The notes below the pieces were generated by a model that made no database searches, had not been told where the DNA came from, and was given only the letters and a program-made list of their open reading frames with translations. The position numbers and the translations under genes are program-made. DNA of 64,000 nucleotides, from positions 56,317 to 120,316 of the forward strand of contig JADJVI010000020.1 of NCBI GenBank assembly GCA_016710645.1. Direction: 5' to 3'. Position 1 is the stretch's first letter. Every line of letters starts with the position of its first letter. The DNA is from Actinomycetales bacterium. Lineage in GTDB: Bacteria > Actinomycetota > Actinomycetes > Actinomycetales > Dermatophilaceae. This document shows positions 34,009 through 42,145 of the stretch, one piece after another.

Positions 34009-34125
34009 CCATCGGGCGGCGACCACAGACGAGCCCACCGCGTTGATCGAGGTGGACGTCCTGGGAATGTGGATTGGCACCTGGCTGTTGAGGGCAAGGC
34101 CACCAAGCGAAGGGACGGGCGCGCC

Positions 34126-35433
34126 GTGACGCCGGACGAGATCCGCCGCATCGCGATGCTCAGCGTCCACACCTCCCCCCTCGAACAACCCGGCACCGGC
34201 GACGCCGGCGGGATGAACGTCTATATCGCCGAGGTCGCCCGCTGCTTGGCTCGACGCGGTCGCGAGGTCGAGATCTTCACGCGGGCCACCACCGGCGCCC
34301 TGCCGCCGAGCGTCGAACTCGCCCCCGGCGTCACCGTCAACCACGTCCTCGCCGGCCCCTACGAGGGACTGTCCAAGAACGACCTCCCCGGGCAGCTGTG
34401 CGCCTTCGCCGCGGGCGTCATGCGCGCCGGCGCTGCCCGGCCGGAGGGCTGGTTCGACCTGGTCCACTCGCACTATTGGCTCTCCGGGCAGGTCGGCTGG
34501 CTCGCCGCCGATCGCTGGCAGACCCCCCTCGTGCACACCATGCACACCATGGCCCGGGTCAAGAACGCCGCCCTCGCCGAGGGCGACATCCCCGAGCCGC
34601 CCGGCCGGGAGATCGGTGAGGCTCAGGTCGTCGACGCGGCCGACCGGCTCACCGCCAACACCGCCGACGAGGCCGACCAACTGGTCCGGCTCTATGGCGC
34701 CGATTCGGGACGGGTGTCGATCGTCCCGCCGGGCGTCGACCTGGAAGTGTTCACCCCCGGCGACCAGGGTGAGGCCCGGCGCCGCCTGGGTCTACCCCCG
34801 CACGCGAGGATAGTCACCTTCGTCGGCCGCATCCAGCCGCTCAAGGCCCCCGACATCCTCGTCAAGGCCGCCCGACTCGTCCTGGACCGACACCCCGAGT
34901 GGCACGCCGACGACCTGGTCATCGGCATCCTCGGCGGGCCCAGCGGCACCGGCCTGGCCCGCCCGACCGAGCTGCACGACCTGGTCACCGGTCTCGACCT
35001 CACCGAGCACGTTCGCTTCGTGCCCCCGGCCGATCGGCTCACCCTCGCTGATTGGTACCGCGCCTCCGACCTGGTGGCCGTCCCGTCTTACAGCGAGTCG
35101 TTCGGGCTGGTCGCCATCGAGGCCCTGGCCTGCGGCACCCCGGTCGTCGCTGCCGCGGTCGGTGGTCTCCCCACCGCCGTCGGACCCGGCGGCGTACTCG
35201 TCCACACCCATGACATCGGTGACTGGGCTGCGGCCATCGACGGTCTTCTACACACACCAGACGAGCGGAAACGACTCTCCGGCAACGCCGTTCGCCATGC
35301 CGCCCGGTTCGGGTGGGACGCCACGACCGATCGTCTCCTCACGGCATACGGGGATGCCTGTCGCACCCGCACGCCGTCGCCGATCAGTGACTCGGCGCTG
35401 CTGCTCGGGGTTCCGGCGCTCGTCATCCCATGA
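34126..35433 (+). CDS. mshA: D-inositol-3-phosphate glycosyltransferase MshA
   Basis: The 435-residue GT-B glycosyltransferase makes the first mycothiol intermediate from UDP-GlcNAc and inositol 3-phosphate. Diagnostic segments are MLSVHTSPLEQPGTGDAGGM, LVHSHYWLSGQVGWL, HTMHTMARVKN, VPPGVDLEVFTPG, VGRIQPLKAPDIL and PSYSESFGLVAIEA. The GTG at 34126 follows GAAGGGACGGG; starts at 34069 or ATG 34156 are alternatives. Ten bases after its stop begins ybjN, then gpmA, the same order as Rv0486-Rv0489. Confidence 0.95.
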   Translation: MTPDEIRRIAMLSVHTSPLEQPGTGDAGGMNVYIAEVARCLARRGREVEIFTRATTGALPPSVELAPGVTVNHVLAGPYEGLSKNDLPGQLCAFAAGVMRAGAARPEGWFDLVHSHYWLSGQVGWLAADRWQTPLVHTMHTMARVKNAALAEGDIPEPPGREIGEAQVVDAADRLTANTADEADQLVRLYGADSGRVSIVPPGVDLEVFTPGDQGEARRRLGLPPHARIVTFVGRIQPLKAPDILVKAARLVLDRHPEWHADDLVIGILGGPSGTGLARPTELHDLVTGLDLTEHVRFVPPADRLTLADWYRASDLVAVPSYSESFGLVAIEALACGTPVVAAAVGGLPTAVGPGGVLVHTHDIGDWAAAIDGLLHTPDERKRLSGNAVRHAARFGWDATTDRLLTAYGDACRTRTPSPISDSALLLGVPALVIP

Positions 35434-35442
35434 CACAGTGGG

Positions 35443-36090
35443 GTGGTGACCGACGCCACTCCCAATCCCGAGCTCACGTCCGAGCCCGAGCCTGAGTCGT
35501 CCACAGAGGCCCTCGTTGAGCGCGCCGAGGCGACCGTCACGGCATACCTCACCGACGCGGAGATCCCCTGGGAGTCCGGAGCGCGGCCCGGGGAGTTCGT
35601 CCTCACCCTCCCGGGGGAGCGCAAGCTGCGTGTCGTCACCTCGCTGCTGGTCGGCCCGGTGCACACCTCGGTCTCGGCGTTCGTCATCCGCAACCCCGAC
35701 GAGAATCACGCTGGCGTCTACCGCTGGCTGCTGCGCCGCAACCTGCGCATGCCCCTGCTCGCGTATGCCGTGGACGCCTCCGGTGACGTGTGGGTGCGCG
35801 GCCAGGTGCCGACCGGCGCGGTCGACGCGGCGCTGGTCGACCAACTCCTCGGGATCGTCTTGGAGGCCGCCGACGCGTCCTTCAACGAGCTGCTCGTCCT
35901 GGGTTTCCTCACCTCGATGAAGCGCGAGTGGGCCTGGCGGGTCTCGCGGGGCGAGTCCCTGGCCAATCTGGAGGCGTTCCGGTCGCTGCTGGAAGGCAGC
36001 GAACTGGAGGACGACGGCGCGGCCCCGTCGCCCCACGCCACCGAGCGTGACGAGGACCACCCCGCTGCCCAGCCCGCGGTGACCGGCTGA
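35443..36090 (+). CDS. YbjN domain-containing protein
   Basis: The 215-residue protein has an acidic N-terminus, then the YbjN fold (FVLTLPGERKLRVVTSLLVG, TSVSAFVIRNPDENHAGVYR, LLRRNLRMPLLAYAVDASGD, VWVRGQVP) and an acidic tail. The domain resembles type III chaperones structurally; its role in actinobacteria is unknown. It matches Rv0487 by position after mshA. Two in-frame GTG codons (35443, 35446) are both possible starts. Confidence 0.82.
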   Translation: MVTDATPNPELTSEPEPESSTEALVERAEATVTAYLTDAEIPWESGARPGEFVLTLPGERKLRVVTSLLVGPVHTSVSAFVIRNPDENHAGVYRWLLRRNLRMPLLAYAVDASGDVWVRGQVPTGAVDAALVDQLLGIVLEAADASFNELLVLGFLTSMKREWAWRVSRGESLANLEAFRSLLEGSELEDDGAAPSPHATERDEDHPAAQPAVTG

Positions 36091-36128
36091 GCGGCGCAGC
36101 CACGCGAGTGCGCAATAGGGTTGGCGGC

Positions 36129-36869
36129 ATGACCTACACCCTCGTCCTGCTCCGCCACGGCGAGAGCCAGTGGAACGCCAAGAACCTCTTCACCGGGTGG
36201 GTCGATGTCGACCTCACCGACAAGGGCCGCGCCGAGGCGGTCCGCGGCGGCCAGCTGCTCAAGGAGTCCGGCCTGCTGCCTGACGTGCTGCACACCTCGC
36301 TGCTGCGCCGGGCCATCACCACCGCCAACATCGCGCTCGACGCCGCCGACCGGCATTGGATCCCGGTCAAGCGCGACTGGCGGCTCAACGAGCGCCACTA
36401 CGGCGACCTGCAGGGCAAGAACAAGAAGCAGACCATGGAGCAGTTCGGCGAGGAAAAGTTCATGCTCTGGCGCCGCTCCTACGACACCCCGCCGCCGGAC
36501 ATCGCCGACGACAACGAGTTCACCCAGGCTGGCGACCCCCGTTACGCCGACCTGAAAGAGGTGCCCAAGACGGAGTGCCTCAAGGACGTCGTCGCCCGGA
36601 TGATCCCCTACTGGGAGAACGAGATCCAGCCTGACCTGCGGGCCGGCAAGGTCGTCCTCGTCGCGGCTCACGGCAACTCGCTGCGGGCGCTGGTCAAGCA
36701 CCTTGACGGCATCAGCGACACCGACATCGCCGGCCTCAACATCCCGACCGGCATGCCACTGCTCTACGAACTCGACGAGGACTTCAAGCCCCTCAAGCCC
36801 GGTGGCACCTACCTCGACCCCGAGGCTGCTGCTGCGGCCGCCGCGGCGGTGGCCAACCAAGGCCGCTGA
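36129..36869 (+). CDS. gpmA: 2,3-bisphosphoglycerate-dependent phosphoglycerate mutase
   Basis: The 246-residue enzyme interconverts 3- and 2-phosphoglycerate in glycolysis. It has the phospho-His motif LLRHGESQWNAKNLFTGWVD (RHGE), LRRAITTANIAL, RLNERHYGDLQGKNK and the second catalytic His in LVAAHGNSLRALVKHL. A short Ala-rich tail is added. It lies in the mshA-ybjN-gpm block and is followed by a strong terminator. Confidence 0.97.
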   Translation: MTYTLVLLRHGESQWNAKNLFTGWVDVDLTDKGRAEAVRGGQLLKESGLLPDVLHTSLLRRAITTANIALDAADRHWIPVKRDWRLNERHYGDLQGKNKKQTMEQFGEEKFMLWRRSYDTPPPDIADDNEFTQAGDPRYADLKEVPKTECLKDVVARMIPYWENEIQPDLRAGKVVLVAAHGNSLRALVKHLDGISDTDIAGLNIPTGMPLLYELDEDFKPLKPGGTYLDPEAAAAAAAAVANQGR

Positions 36870-36899
36870 GCGATCGCTGACACCGCCGATCGACCACAC

Positions 36900-36935
36900 G
36901 AGAGCGGACCTCGCCTGCGGGCGGGGTCCGCTCTC
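36900..36935. terminator. Bidirectional terminator between gpmA and the MFS gene
   Basis: GAGAGCGGACC (36900-36910) and GGTCCGCTCTC (36925-36935) form a perfect 11-bp stem, continued inward by CGCC/GGCG. It lies between convergent genes ending at 36869 and 36939. Confidence 0.8.
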
Positions 36936-36938
36936 GCA

Positions 36939-38228
36939 TCACCCGGTGTGGGTGGTGACCCCGTATGCCGTCCGGCTGCCCAGCGCCCAGCGCGCGCTCA
37001 CGCCCGCCAGCAACCCCGCCCCGACGATGATGGCCGTCATCACCGACCACCCGGCATACCCGTGGTCGATGCACAGCCAGGTGGCGAGCGCGGGCGAGAT
37101 CGACGACGACAACGACCACGCAGCGCTGGCGAAGCCTTGGTATTCGCCCTGCCGCTCCATCGGGGCCAAGCCCATGTTGAGGGCCCATTGGGCGCCGCTG
37201 CCGATGAGTTCACCGAAGACCTGGACCACCGCGCCGCCGAGCAAGAGCGCGACCGCCCACACCGGGCCGACGGCGCCGGCCACCGCGATCGCTGCGAAGC
37301 CCAGGGCCAGGAGCGCGCCTGCGCGCACCAGCGAGGCCGCACCCGCGGGCACCGTGGCGCTGCTGCGTGAGAAGCGCACCTGCAGCAGCGCGACCGCGAC
37401 CGTGTTGACCCCGAAAACGACCGCGACGATCCACCGCGGGGCCTCGGTGTGCCCGGCGACCCACAGCGGCAGCGCCACCTCCATGACGACAAAGTGCATG
37501 GCGAAGACCGACACGAGCACGGTGGTCACCACATAGGGCAGGTCCCGCCAGACGGGGGTATGCCGGGTGGTCGCCTCCCCATCGGCAGGCGGGTCCGTCG
37601 GGCGCTGCGATTCTGCCGGGCGCTCAGGTAGCGGTGGCAGGTCGGGCAGCCGCCACGCGACCGCCGCGGCCAGCAGGAAGGTCACCGCGTCCCATCCGAA
37701 GACGGCGAGGTAGGCGGCCGGGGTGTCGACCCACAGGGCCAGCCCGCCCATGAGACCGCCAAAGGCGAGCCCCGAGTTGGTCACCGCGCGGAGGTATGCC
37801 TTGAACTCCACGGCCTGCCCGGTCGGGCCACCGACCCGCGCGATCATCATGTTGCGCAACGCCCGCGAGGTCGTGCCGGCGATCCCGAGCCCGACGTTGA
37901 CGGCGACGAGGCCCGGCAACCCGGTGACGAGGATCAGTCCGGCGGCGAAGATCGCCATGACCGCCAGCGAGACAACGAGCAGCGTGCGCGGCTCCACCCG
38001 GTCGGCGAGCATCCCCAGGGGCGTGCTGAGGACGAACTCGGTGAACGCGCCCAACCCGATGGCGAAGGCGACGGACGTGGCCGGCATACCGATCACGTGG
38101 GTGAAGTAGATGGCGACCGTCGTCATCGTGGCGCCGCGACCCAGCGTGTCGACGAGGGCGATGGCGCCGAGCACCCGCAGGTGGGGGTCCAGTGGAATGC
38201 CCCGCCGGGTCAGCCGTGCCGTCGCCAT
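36939..38228 (-). CDS. Major facilitator superfamily transporter
   Basis: The 429-residue protein has about twelve membrane helices in two halves. A soluble loop (~205-240, LPDLPPLPERPAESQRPTDP) separates them. The MFS motif A-like loop after helix 2 reads PLGMLADRVEPRTLLV. No substrate can be read; the layout suits a drug/proton antiporter. The ATG at 38228 has AGGGGG upstream. Its promoter is overlapped by a large palindromic operator, so it is probably induced by a ligand of an unlinked repressor. Confidence 0.88.
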   Translation of the reverse strand: MATARLTRRGIPLDPHLRVLGAIALVDTLGRGATMTTVAIYFTHVIGMPATSVAFAIGLGAFTEFVLSTPLGMLADRVEPRTLLVVSLAVMAIFAAGLILVTGLPGLVAVNVGLGIAGTTSRALRNMMIARVGGPTGQAVEFKAYLRAVTNSGLAFGGLMGGLALWVDTPAAYLAVFGWDAVTFLLAAAVAWRLPDLPPLPERPAESQRPTDPPADGEATTRHTPVWRDLPYVVTTVLVSVFAMHFVVMEVALPLWVAGHTEAPRWIVAVVFGVNTVAVALLQVRFSRSSATVPAGAASLVRAGALLALGFAAIAVAGAVGPVWAVALLLGGAVVQVFGELIGSGAQWALNMGLAPMERQGEYQGFASAAWSLSSSISPALATWLCIDHGYAGWSVMTAIIVGAGLLAGVSARWALGSRTAYGVTTHTG

Positions 38229-38238
38229 CGGCCCCCTC

Positions 38239-38294
38239 GAAAGTATCTTGACGTCAAGATAATGAGTCAATCATCTTGACGTCAAGATACTTTC
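38239..38294 (-). promoter_or_regulatory. Double palindromic operator overlapping the MFS promoter
   Basis: Two copies of the palindrome ATCTTGACGTCAAGAT lie at 38245-38260 (18 bp TATCTTGACGTCAAGATA at 38244-38261) and 38273-38288. The whole block is also an inverted repeat with 22-base arms (38239-38260 and 38273-38294). On the minus strand TTGACT (38265-38270) and GATACT (38242-38247) sit 17 bases apart as -35/-10, with the first palindrome in the spacer. This fits repression by a dimeric (MarR- or TetR-like) regulator. No such gene is adjacent. Confidence 0.8.
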
Positions 38295-38350
38295 GGTATG
38301 CCGGTGACTCGCCCTGCGCAGGCTCCTCGGAACGGCGGCCGGGGAGGGGC

Positions 38351-39064
38351 TCACTCCGGGCGGTAGGCCTCGCGCACCCACCCGACAGCACTGGCGTCCT
38401 CAGAAAAATCGTGGTCGACGACGGCCTCGGTGTGGTGCTCGCCGGTCACCAGGTAGACGACCCGCCGAGCGACCGAGACCGCGTGATCGGCGAAGCGCTC
38501 GTAATAGCGCCCGAGCAGGGTGAGGTCGACGATGGTCTCGGTGGGCAGCTTGGTGTTGTGCAGGGCGGTGAAGACGCGCCGGTGCAACTCGTCCATCGCG
38601 TCGTCGTCCTTCTCCAGGCTGATCGCGAGATCGACGTCGCGGGCCGCGATCACCGAGCCGGCCTTGGCGACGATCCGCTCGGCCACCTGGCCCATCTCCA
38701 GCACCAGCGATCGCATCGACGGCGGCACCGCTGACAGGGGGTAACGCAGCCGGGCCACCTTGGCCACGTGCCGGGCCAGGTCGCCCATCCGCTCCAGGTC
38801 GGCGCTCATCCGCAGGGCGGTGACGACGACGCGCAGGTCGGTCGCGACCGGCTGCTGGCGAGCCAAGACGTCGATGGCCAACTCGTCAAGGGTCTCGCGG
38901 GCCAGGTCCAGGGTGCGATCCCCGGTGATGACGTCCTCGGCCATGTGCAGGTCGGCGTCGACCAGGGCGGTGGTTGCCCTGGCGATCGCGGACCCAGCCA
39001 CCCGGGTCATCTCGACGAGTTGCTCGGAGATGTGATCCAGGTCGTCGTGGAAGGCATTGCGCAT
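38351..39064 (-). CDS. phoU: Phosphate signalling protein PhoU
   Basis: The 237-residue helical protein has two PhoU repeats (MRNAFHDDLDHISEQLVEMT; IVDLTLLGRYYERFADHAVS with the metal-binding E..DH pattern; RMSADLERMGDLARHVAKVA). PhoU couples the Pst transporter to the sensor kinase and represses the Pho response when phosphate is plentiful. ATG 39064 is preferred over an upstream in-frame start because it matches homologues. It diverges from senX3 across a gap holding a PHO-box-like repeat. Confidence 0.95.
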   Translation of the reverse strand: MRNAFHDDLDHISEQLVEMTRVAGSAIARATTALVDADLHMAEDVITGDRTLDLARETLDELAIDVLARQQPVATDLRVVVTALRMSADLERMGDLARHVAKVARLRYPLSAVPPSMRSLVLEMGQVAERIVAKAGSVIAARDVDLAISLEKDDDAMDELHRRVFTALHNTKLPTETIVDLTLLGRYYERFADHAVSVARRVVYLVTGEHHTEAVVDHDFSEDASAVGWVREAYRPE

Positions 39065-39112
39065 CCGGTCGGGTCCTTCGTCGGGCTGGGCGGTCGACAC
39101 ACGTTATCGAGC

Positions 39113-39145
39113 AGGGGGTTAACAACAGATCGCGGGCAGGTGAAC
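39113..39145 (-). promoter_or_regulatory. PHO-box-like repeat between phoU and senX3
   Basis: On the minus strand GTTCACCTGCC (39135-39145) and GTTAACCCCCT (39113-39123) are exactly 22 bases apart, i.e. two 11-base periods with a degenerate unit between. The TTCACC core and 11-base spacing echo the pstS site, so RegX3 could act here on phoU and/or its own operon. Inference. Confidence 0.4.
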
Positions 39146-39206
39146 AGCAAGGCCGGAGGTGGACGTGCGGTATCCCTCACCTACGACGAACCGTAGCCTT
39201 ACCCCC

Positions 39207-40565
39207 GTGGACGTGCTTGCGGCGGCACTGGTCGGTGTGATGCTCGGCGTCGCCGTCATGCTGTGGCGTGGCCGGCAGTCCCCCCATCTCGCCGCCGAGC
39301 GCACCTCGCGTCAGCTGGCCACCGTAGGTTCGACCGGGGCGTCGACCTCGTCGTCCACCCCCGCCGGACCCGACGACGACAGTCCGCATGTCCCCGAATA
39401 CGTCTCGGATGTTCTGGCCGTCCTTCCCTCCAGCGGCATCGTCCTGGACCGCCGGCAGGCCGTCGTCGCGTGCTCGCCCACGGCCGTCTCGCATGGTCTC
39501 GTCCGTGGTCAGACCCTCACCCACCCGGCACTGCTCAACCTGGCTCGCCGGGCCTTGGCCGAAGGCGGGGTCCAGGAGGAGCAGCTCACCCTCCCGCGCG
39601 GCCCCGGCGTCGACGCTCGTCGAGTGGTGGCTGCTCGCGCTGCGGCGCTGGGCGACGAGCACCTCCTACTCCTGGTCGAGGACCGCTCGCACGCGTATCT
39701 CGTCGAAGAGGTCCGGCGTGACTTCTTGGCCAATGTCAGCCACGAACTCAAGACGCCGGTGGGCGGCATACTCCTGCTGGCCGAAGCGGTGCGGGGCGCA
39801 CGCGACGATCCCGACGCGGTGGCCCGGTTCGCCAAGCGGATGCGCAAGGAGGCTCGTCGGCTCGACCACCTGGTCACCGACATCGTCCAGCTGTCCCGGC
39901 TGCAGTCCGAGGACCGACTCTCCGAACCCGACTCGGTCGACCTGGCCAAGGTCGTCGCCGTCGCCGTCGACGATGTGCGGGTGACCGCCGAGGAGCGCGA
40001 CATCGACCTGGTCGTCCTGGCCGACAAGGACTGCTGGGTCTGGGGTGACGAGGGCCTGCTCGTCACCGCTGTGCGCAATCTCGTCGTCAACGCCGTGGCC
40101 TACAGCGGCTCGGGCACCCGCGTGGCGATTCGCGCGCTGGTGGCCTCCGACGGCTCTCGGGAGATCATCGTCACCGATCAGGGCACCGGCATACCGGAGG
40201 GTGAACTCGGCCGGATCTTCGAGCGGTTCTACCGGGTCGACGCCGCGCGCTCGCGATCCACCGGTGGCACCGGCCTGGGCCTGTCGATCGTCAAACACGT
40301 CTGTGCCAACCACGGCGGCGATGTCAGCGTGTGGAGCGAGGTCGGCCGTGGATCGACCTTCACCATTCATTTGCCGGCACCGTCCTACGGTCCGTCCGAC
40401 TCCCAGCCGCCCGCGGCCCAGGCCTCGCCCGACCTGCTGGCCGCAGGATCCTTGGCGGCAGGATCACTGGCCGCAGGGTCGCCGGACGCGCCGTCCTCCT
40501 CCGCCCCCGACCCGGGGGACCGTCCCTCCAGCCCCGATCAGACCAGAGAGGCGTCGCACCCATGA
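39207..40565 (+). CDS. senX3: Sensor histidine kinase SenX3
   Basis: The 452-residue kinase has one clear membrane helix (LAAALVGVMLGVAVML), a PAS-like region, then H-box FLANVSHELKTPVGG, N-box VRNLVVNAVAYSGSG and G-boxes TDQGTGIPEGELGRIFERFY and GGTGLGLSIVKHV. A low-complexity tail contains three AAGSL repeats. It senses phosphate limitation through Pst/PhoU and phosphorylates RegX3. The GTG at 39207 follows TAGCCT by 7 bases, so the mRNA may be leaderless; GTG 39159 is the longer alternative. Its stop overlaps regX3 (ATGA). Confidence 0.93.
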   Translation: MDVLAAALVGVMLGVAVMLWRGRQSPHLAAERTSRQLATVGSTGASTSSSTPAGPDDDSPHVPEYVSDVLAVLPSSGIVLDRRQAVVACSPTAVSHGLVRGQTLTHPALLNLARRALAEGGVQEEQLTLPRGPGVDARRVVAARAAALGDEHLLLLVEDRSHAYLVEEVRRDFLANVSHELKTPVGGILLLAEAVRGARDDPDAVARFAKRMRKEARRLDHLVTDIVQLSRLQSEDRLSEPDSVDLAKVVAVAVDDVRVTAEERDIDLVVLADKDCWVWGDEGLLVTAVRNLVVNAVAYSGSGTRVAIRALVASDGSREIIVTDQGTGIPEGELGRIFERFYRVDAARSRSTGGTGLGLSIVKHVCANHGGDVSVWSEVGRGSTFTIHLPAPSYGPSDSQPPAAQASPDLLAAGSLAAGSLAAGSPDAPSSSAPDPGDRPSSPDQTREASHP

Positions 40566-41242
40566 CCCGCATCCTCGTTGTCGAGGACGAAGAGTCCTTC
40601 TCGGACCCGCTGTCCTACCTGCTGCGCAAGGAGGGGTTCTCGGTCGCGGTGGCGGCCACCGGGCCGGAAGGGTTGGCAGAGTACGACAAGAACGGCGCCG
40701 ACCTCGTGCTGCTGGACCTCATGCTCCCGGGCCTGTCCGGCGTCGAGGTATGCCGGCAGCTCCGGTTCCGCTCGGCCGTCCCGATCATCATGCTCACTGC
40801 GAAGGACAGCGAGGTCGACAAGGTCGTCGGGCTGGAGATGGGCGCCGACGACTACGTCACCAAGCCCTACTCCACCCGGGAGCTGTTGGCTCGGGTGCGC
40901 GCGGTGTTGCGGCGGCACGCCGACGCCGACGAGCCCGCGTCGGCCACCTTGGAGGCCGGCCCGGTCCGGATGGACGTCGAGCGGCACGTTGTCACCGTCC
41001 GCGGCAAGGCGATCTCCATGCCGCTCAAGGAGTTCGAACTCCTGGAACTGTTGCTGCGCAACGTCGGGCGGGTGCTCACCCGGGGCCAGCTCATCGACCG
41101 GGTGTGGGGCAGCGACTACGTCGGCGACACCAAGACCCTCGACGTGCACGTCAAGCGGCTGCGGGCCAAGGTCGAGCCCGACCCTGGCGCGCCGCGGCAC
41201 ATCCTCACTGTGCGGGGGCTGGGCTACAAGTTCGAGGCCTGA
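40562..41242 (+). CDS. regX3: Response regulator RegX3
   Basis: The 226-residue OmpR-type regulator has the receiver phospho-Asp in LVLLDLMLPGLSG (~52), the acidic pocket VVEDEE, the conserved Lys in DDYVTKPYSTREL and a winged-helix domain (LKEFELLELLLRNVGRVLTR, LIDRVWGSDYVGDTKTLDVH). It drives phosphate-starvation genes such as pst. It overlaps senX3 by 4 bp, the usual two-component layout. Confidence 0.96.
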   Translation: MTRILVVEDEESFSDPLSYLLRKEGFSVAVAATGPEGLAEYDKNGADLVLLDLMLPGLSGVEVCRQLRFRSAVPIIMLTAKDSEVDKVVGLEMGADDYVTKPYSTRELLARVRAVLRRHADADEPASATLEAGPVRMDVERHVVTVRGKAISMPLKEFELLELLLRNVGRVLTRGQLIDRVWGSDYVGDTKTLDVHVKRLRAKVEPDPGAPRHILTVRGLGYKFEA

Positions 41243-41306
41243 CCGGCCCGGGTCGACCCAGGGCTCGCCCGCAGCGTGCCCGCAGCGTGCCCGCACCGAC
41301 ACAAAG

Positions 41307-41338
41307 CGATCGCCGGACGGAAATCCGTCCGGCGATCG
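41307..41338. terminator. Bidirectional terminator between regX3 and lpqE
   Basis: CGATCGCCGGACGGA (41307-41321) and TCCGTCCGGCGATCG (41324-41338) give a perfect 15-bp stem around two bases (a tetraloop in practice). It lies between convergent genes, 65 bases after regX3. Just upstream (~41270-41296) an 11-base unit CGCAGCGTGCC is repeated twice. Confidence 0.75.
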
Positions 41339-41376
41339 TGGTCTGTTCAGCAGAGGTCAAGCCTGGGTGAAGCCGC

Positions 41377-41832
41377 TCAGGACTTGGGCAACAGGTCCTT
41401 GTAGATGCCGACCGGGGCAATGATCGGCACGGTGACCAGTTGCTTGCCCTCGGGGGTCACCAGATAGATGTCGGTCATCGTGCCTGGTGCGGTGGCCACC
41501 TTGTCGAAGGTGATGTCCTTGATGGTCGCGACCTCGCGAGCGCCGACGTTGATCTTCGTCGCGCCGGCCACGCCGTCCTTGTTCTCGAAGCCCACTGCCA
41601 CCGCCGAGGTGCCGGTGTTGACGACCGCACCGCTGAGCGCTCCGGGTCCGCCGGCCTTCTCGGCGACGATGAACAGGTTGCGCGCTGCAACCGTCCCGAG
41701 ATTGGCCGCGACTCCCTCGCTGGGGTTGTAGGGCTTCTCGGTGGTCTGCGGCGAGAAGAAGCTGCAGGCGGACAGAGCGGCGGCAGAGGCCGCGACGCAG
41801 GTCATGGCGATGGCACGGTCGAGTCGCTTCAC
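41377..41832 (-). CDS. LpqE-like lipoprotein
   Basis: The 151-residue lipoprotein starts MKRLDRAIAMTCVAASAAAL with lipobox LSAC. The mature part (NLGTVAARNLFIVAEKAGGP, GALSGAVVNTGTSAVAVGFE, VTVPIIAPVGIYKDLLP) has the beta-sandwich look of the LpqE / copper-chaperone-like families, though no Met/His copper motif is evident. Position opposite carD matches LpqE (Rv3584) beside Rv3583c. The GTG at 41832 gives a proper signal peptide; the longer frame upstream is non-coding. Confidence 0.78.
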   Translation of the reverse strand: MKRLDRAIAMTCVAASAAALSACSFFSPQTTEKPYNPSEGVAANLGTVAARNLFIVAEKAGGPGALSGAVVNTGTSAVAVGFENKDGVAGATKINVGAREVATIKDITFDKVATAPGTMTDIYLVTPEGKQLVTVPIIAPVGIYKDLLPKS

Positions 41833-41938
41833 GCGGGGCAGCCTATCGCGCACGACCCGCGCGTGGCGGGGAGGGTGACGTGGTGCCGAACACGTCGCAC
41901 CCGGGTCGTCGGTTCGGGTCGCACACCACCCGCCGGCC

Positions 41939-41974
41939 GGGTATGCCGTCCGGAGGGGCTGCCACGGCATACCC
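41939..41974. terminator. 8-mer inverted pair in the lpqE-carD gap
   Basis: GGGTATGCCGT (41939-41949) pairs with ACGGCATACCC (41964-41974), an 11-bp stem with a 14-base loop. It lies between the divergent lpqE and carD starts, so it is not obviously a terminator for either; it may block readthrough or act in some other way. The rest of gap 41833-42145 holds only the carD promoter region. Confidence 0.4.
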
Positions 41975-42110
41975 GAGGGGGTTTCGGATGCACGATCGCC
42001 ACCTTCTGTCAAGCCCCTTCTCGGTTTCCGGGAGGCGGTTGCCCCTGGTCCTTATGGCCTCTGACCTGCACAAACGCAGATCGTCGGGGTGCGGCTGTCG
42101 GTGGGGGCGT

Positions 42111-42140
42111 GTTATCCTGATAGTCGCGAAAGGGGATAAC
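42111..42140 (+). promoter_or_regulatory. carD: carD promoter -10 within an inverted repeat
   Basis: A -10-like TATCCT (42113-42118) lies 27 bases before the carD ATG; no good -35 is visible. GTTATCC (42111-42117) and GGATAAC (42134-42140) are inverted arms 16 bases apart that overlap the -10 and the leader. This could be an operator or a leader hairpin over the ribosome site AAAGGGG (42130-42135). Confidence 0.45.
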
Positions 42141-42145
42141 ACCAC

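Noticed and set aside
38276..38734. Plus-strand gene downstream of the MFS operator
   Set aside because: It lies antisense to phoU, has no recognisable motif, and would leave PhoU's conserved sequence unexplained.
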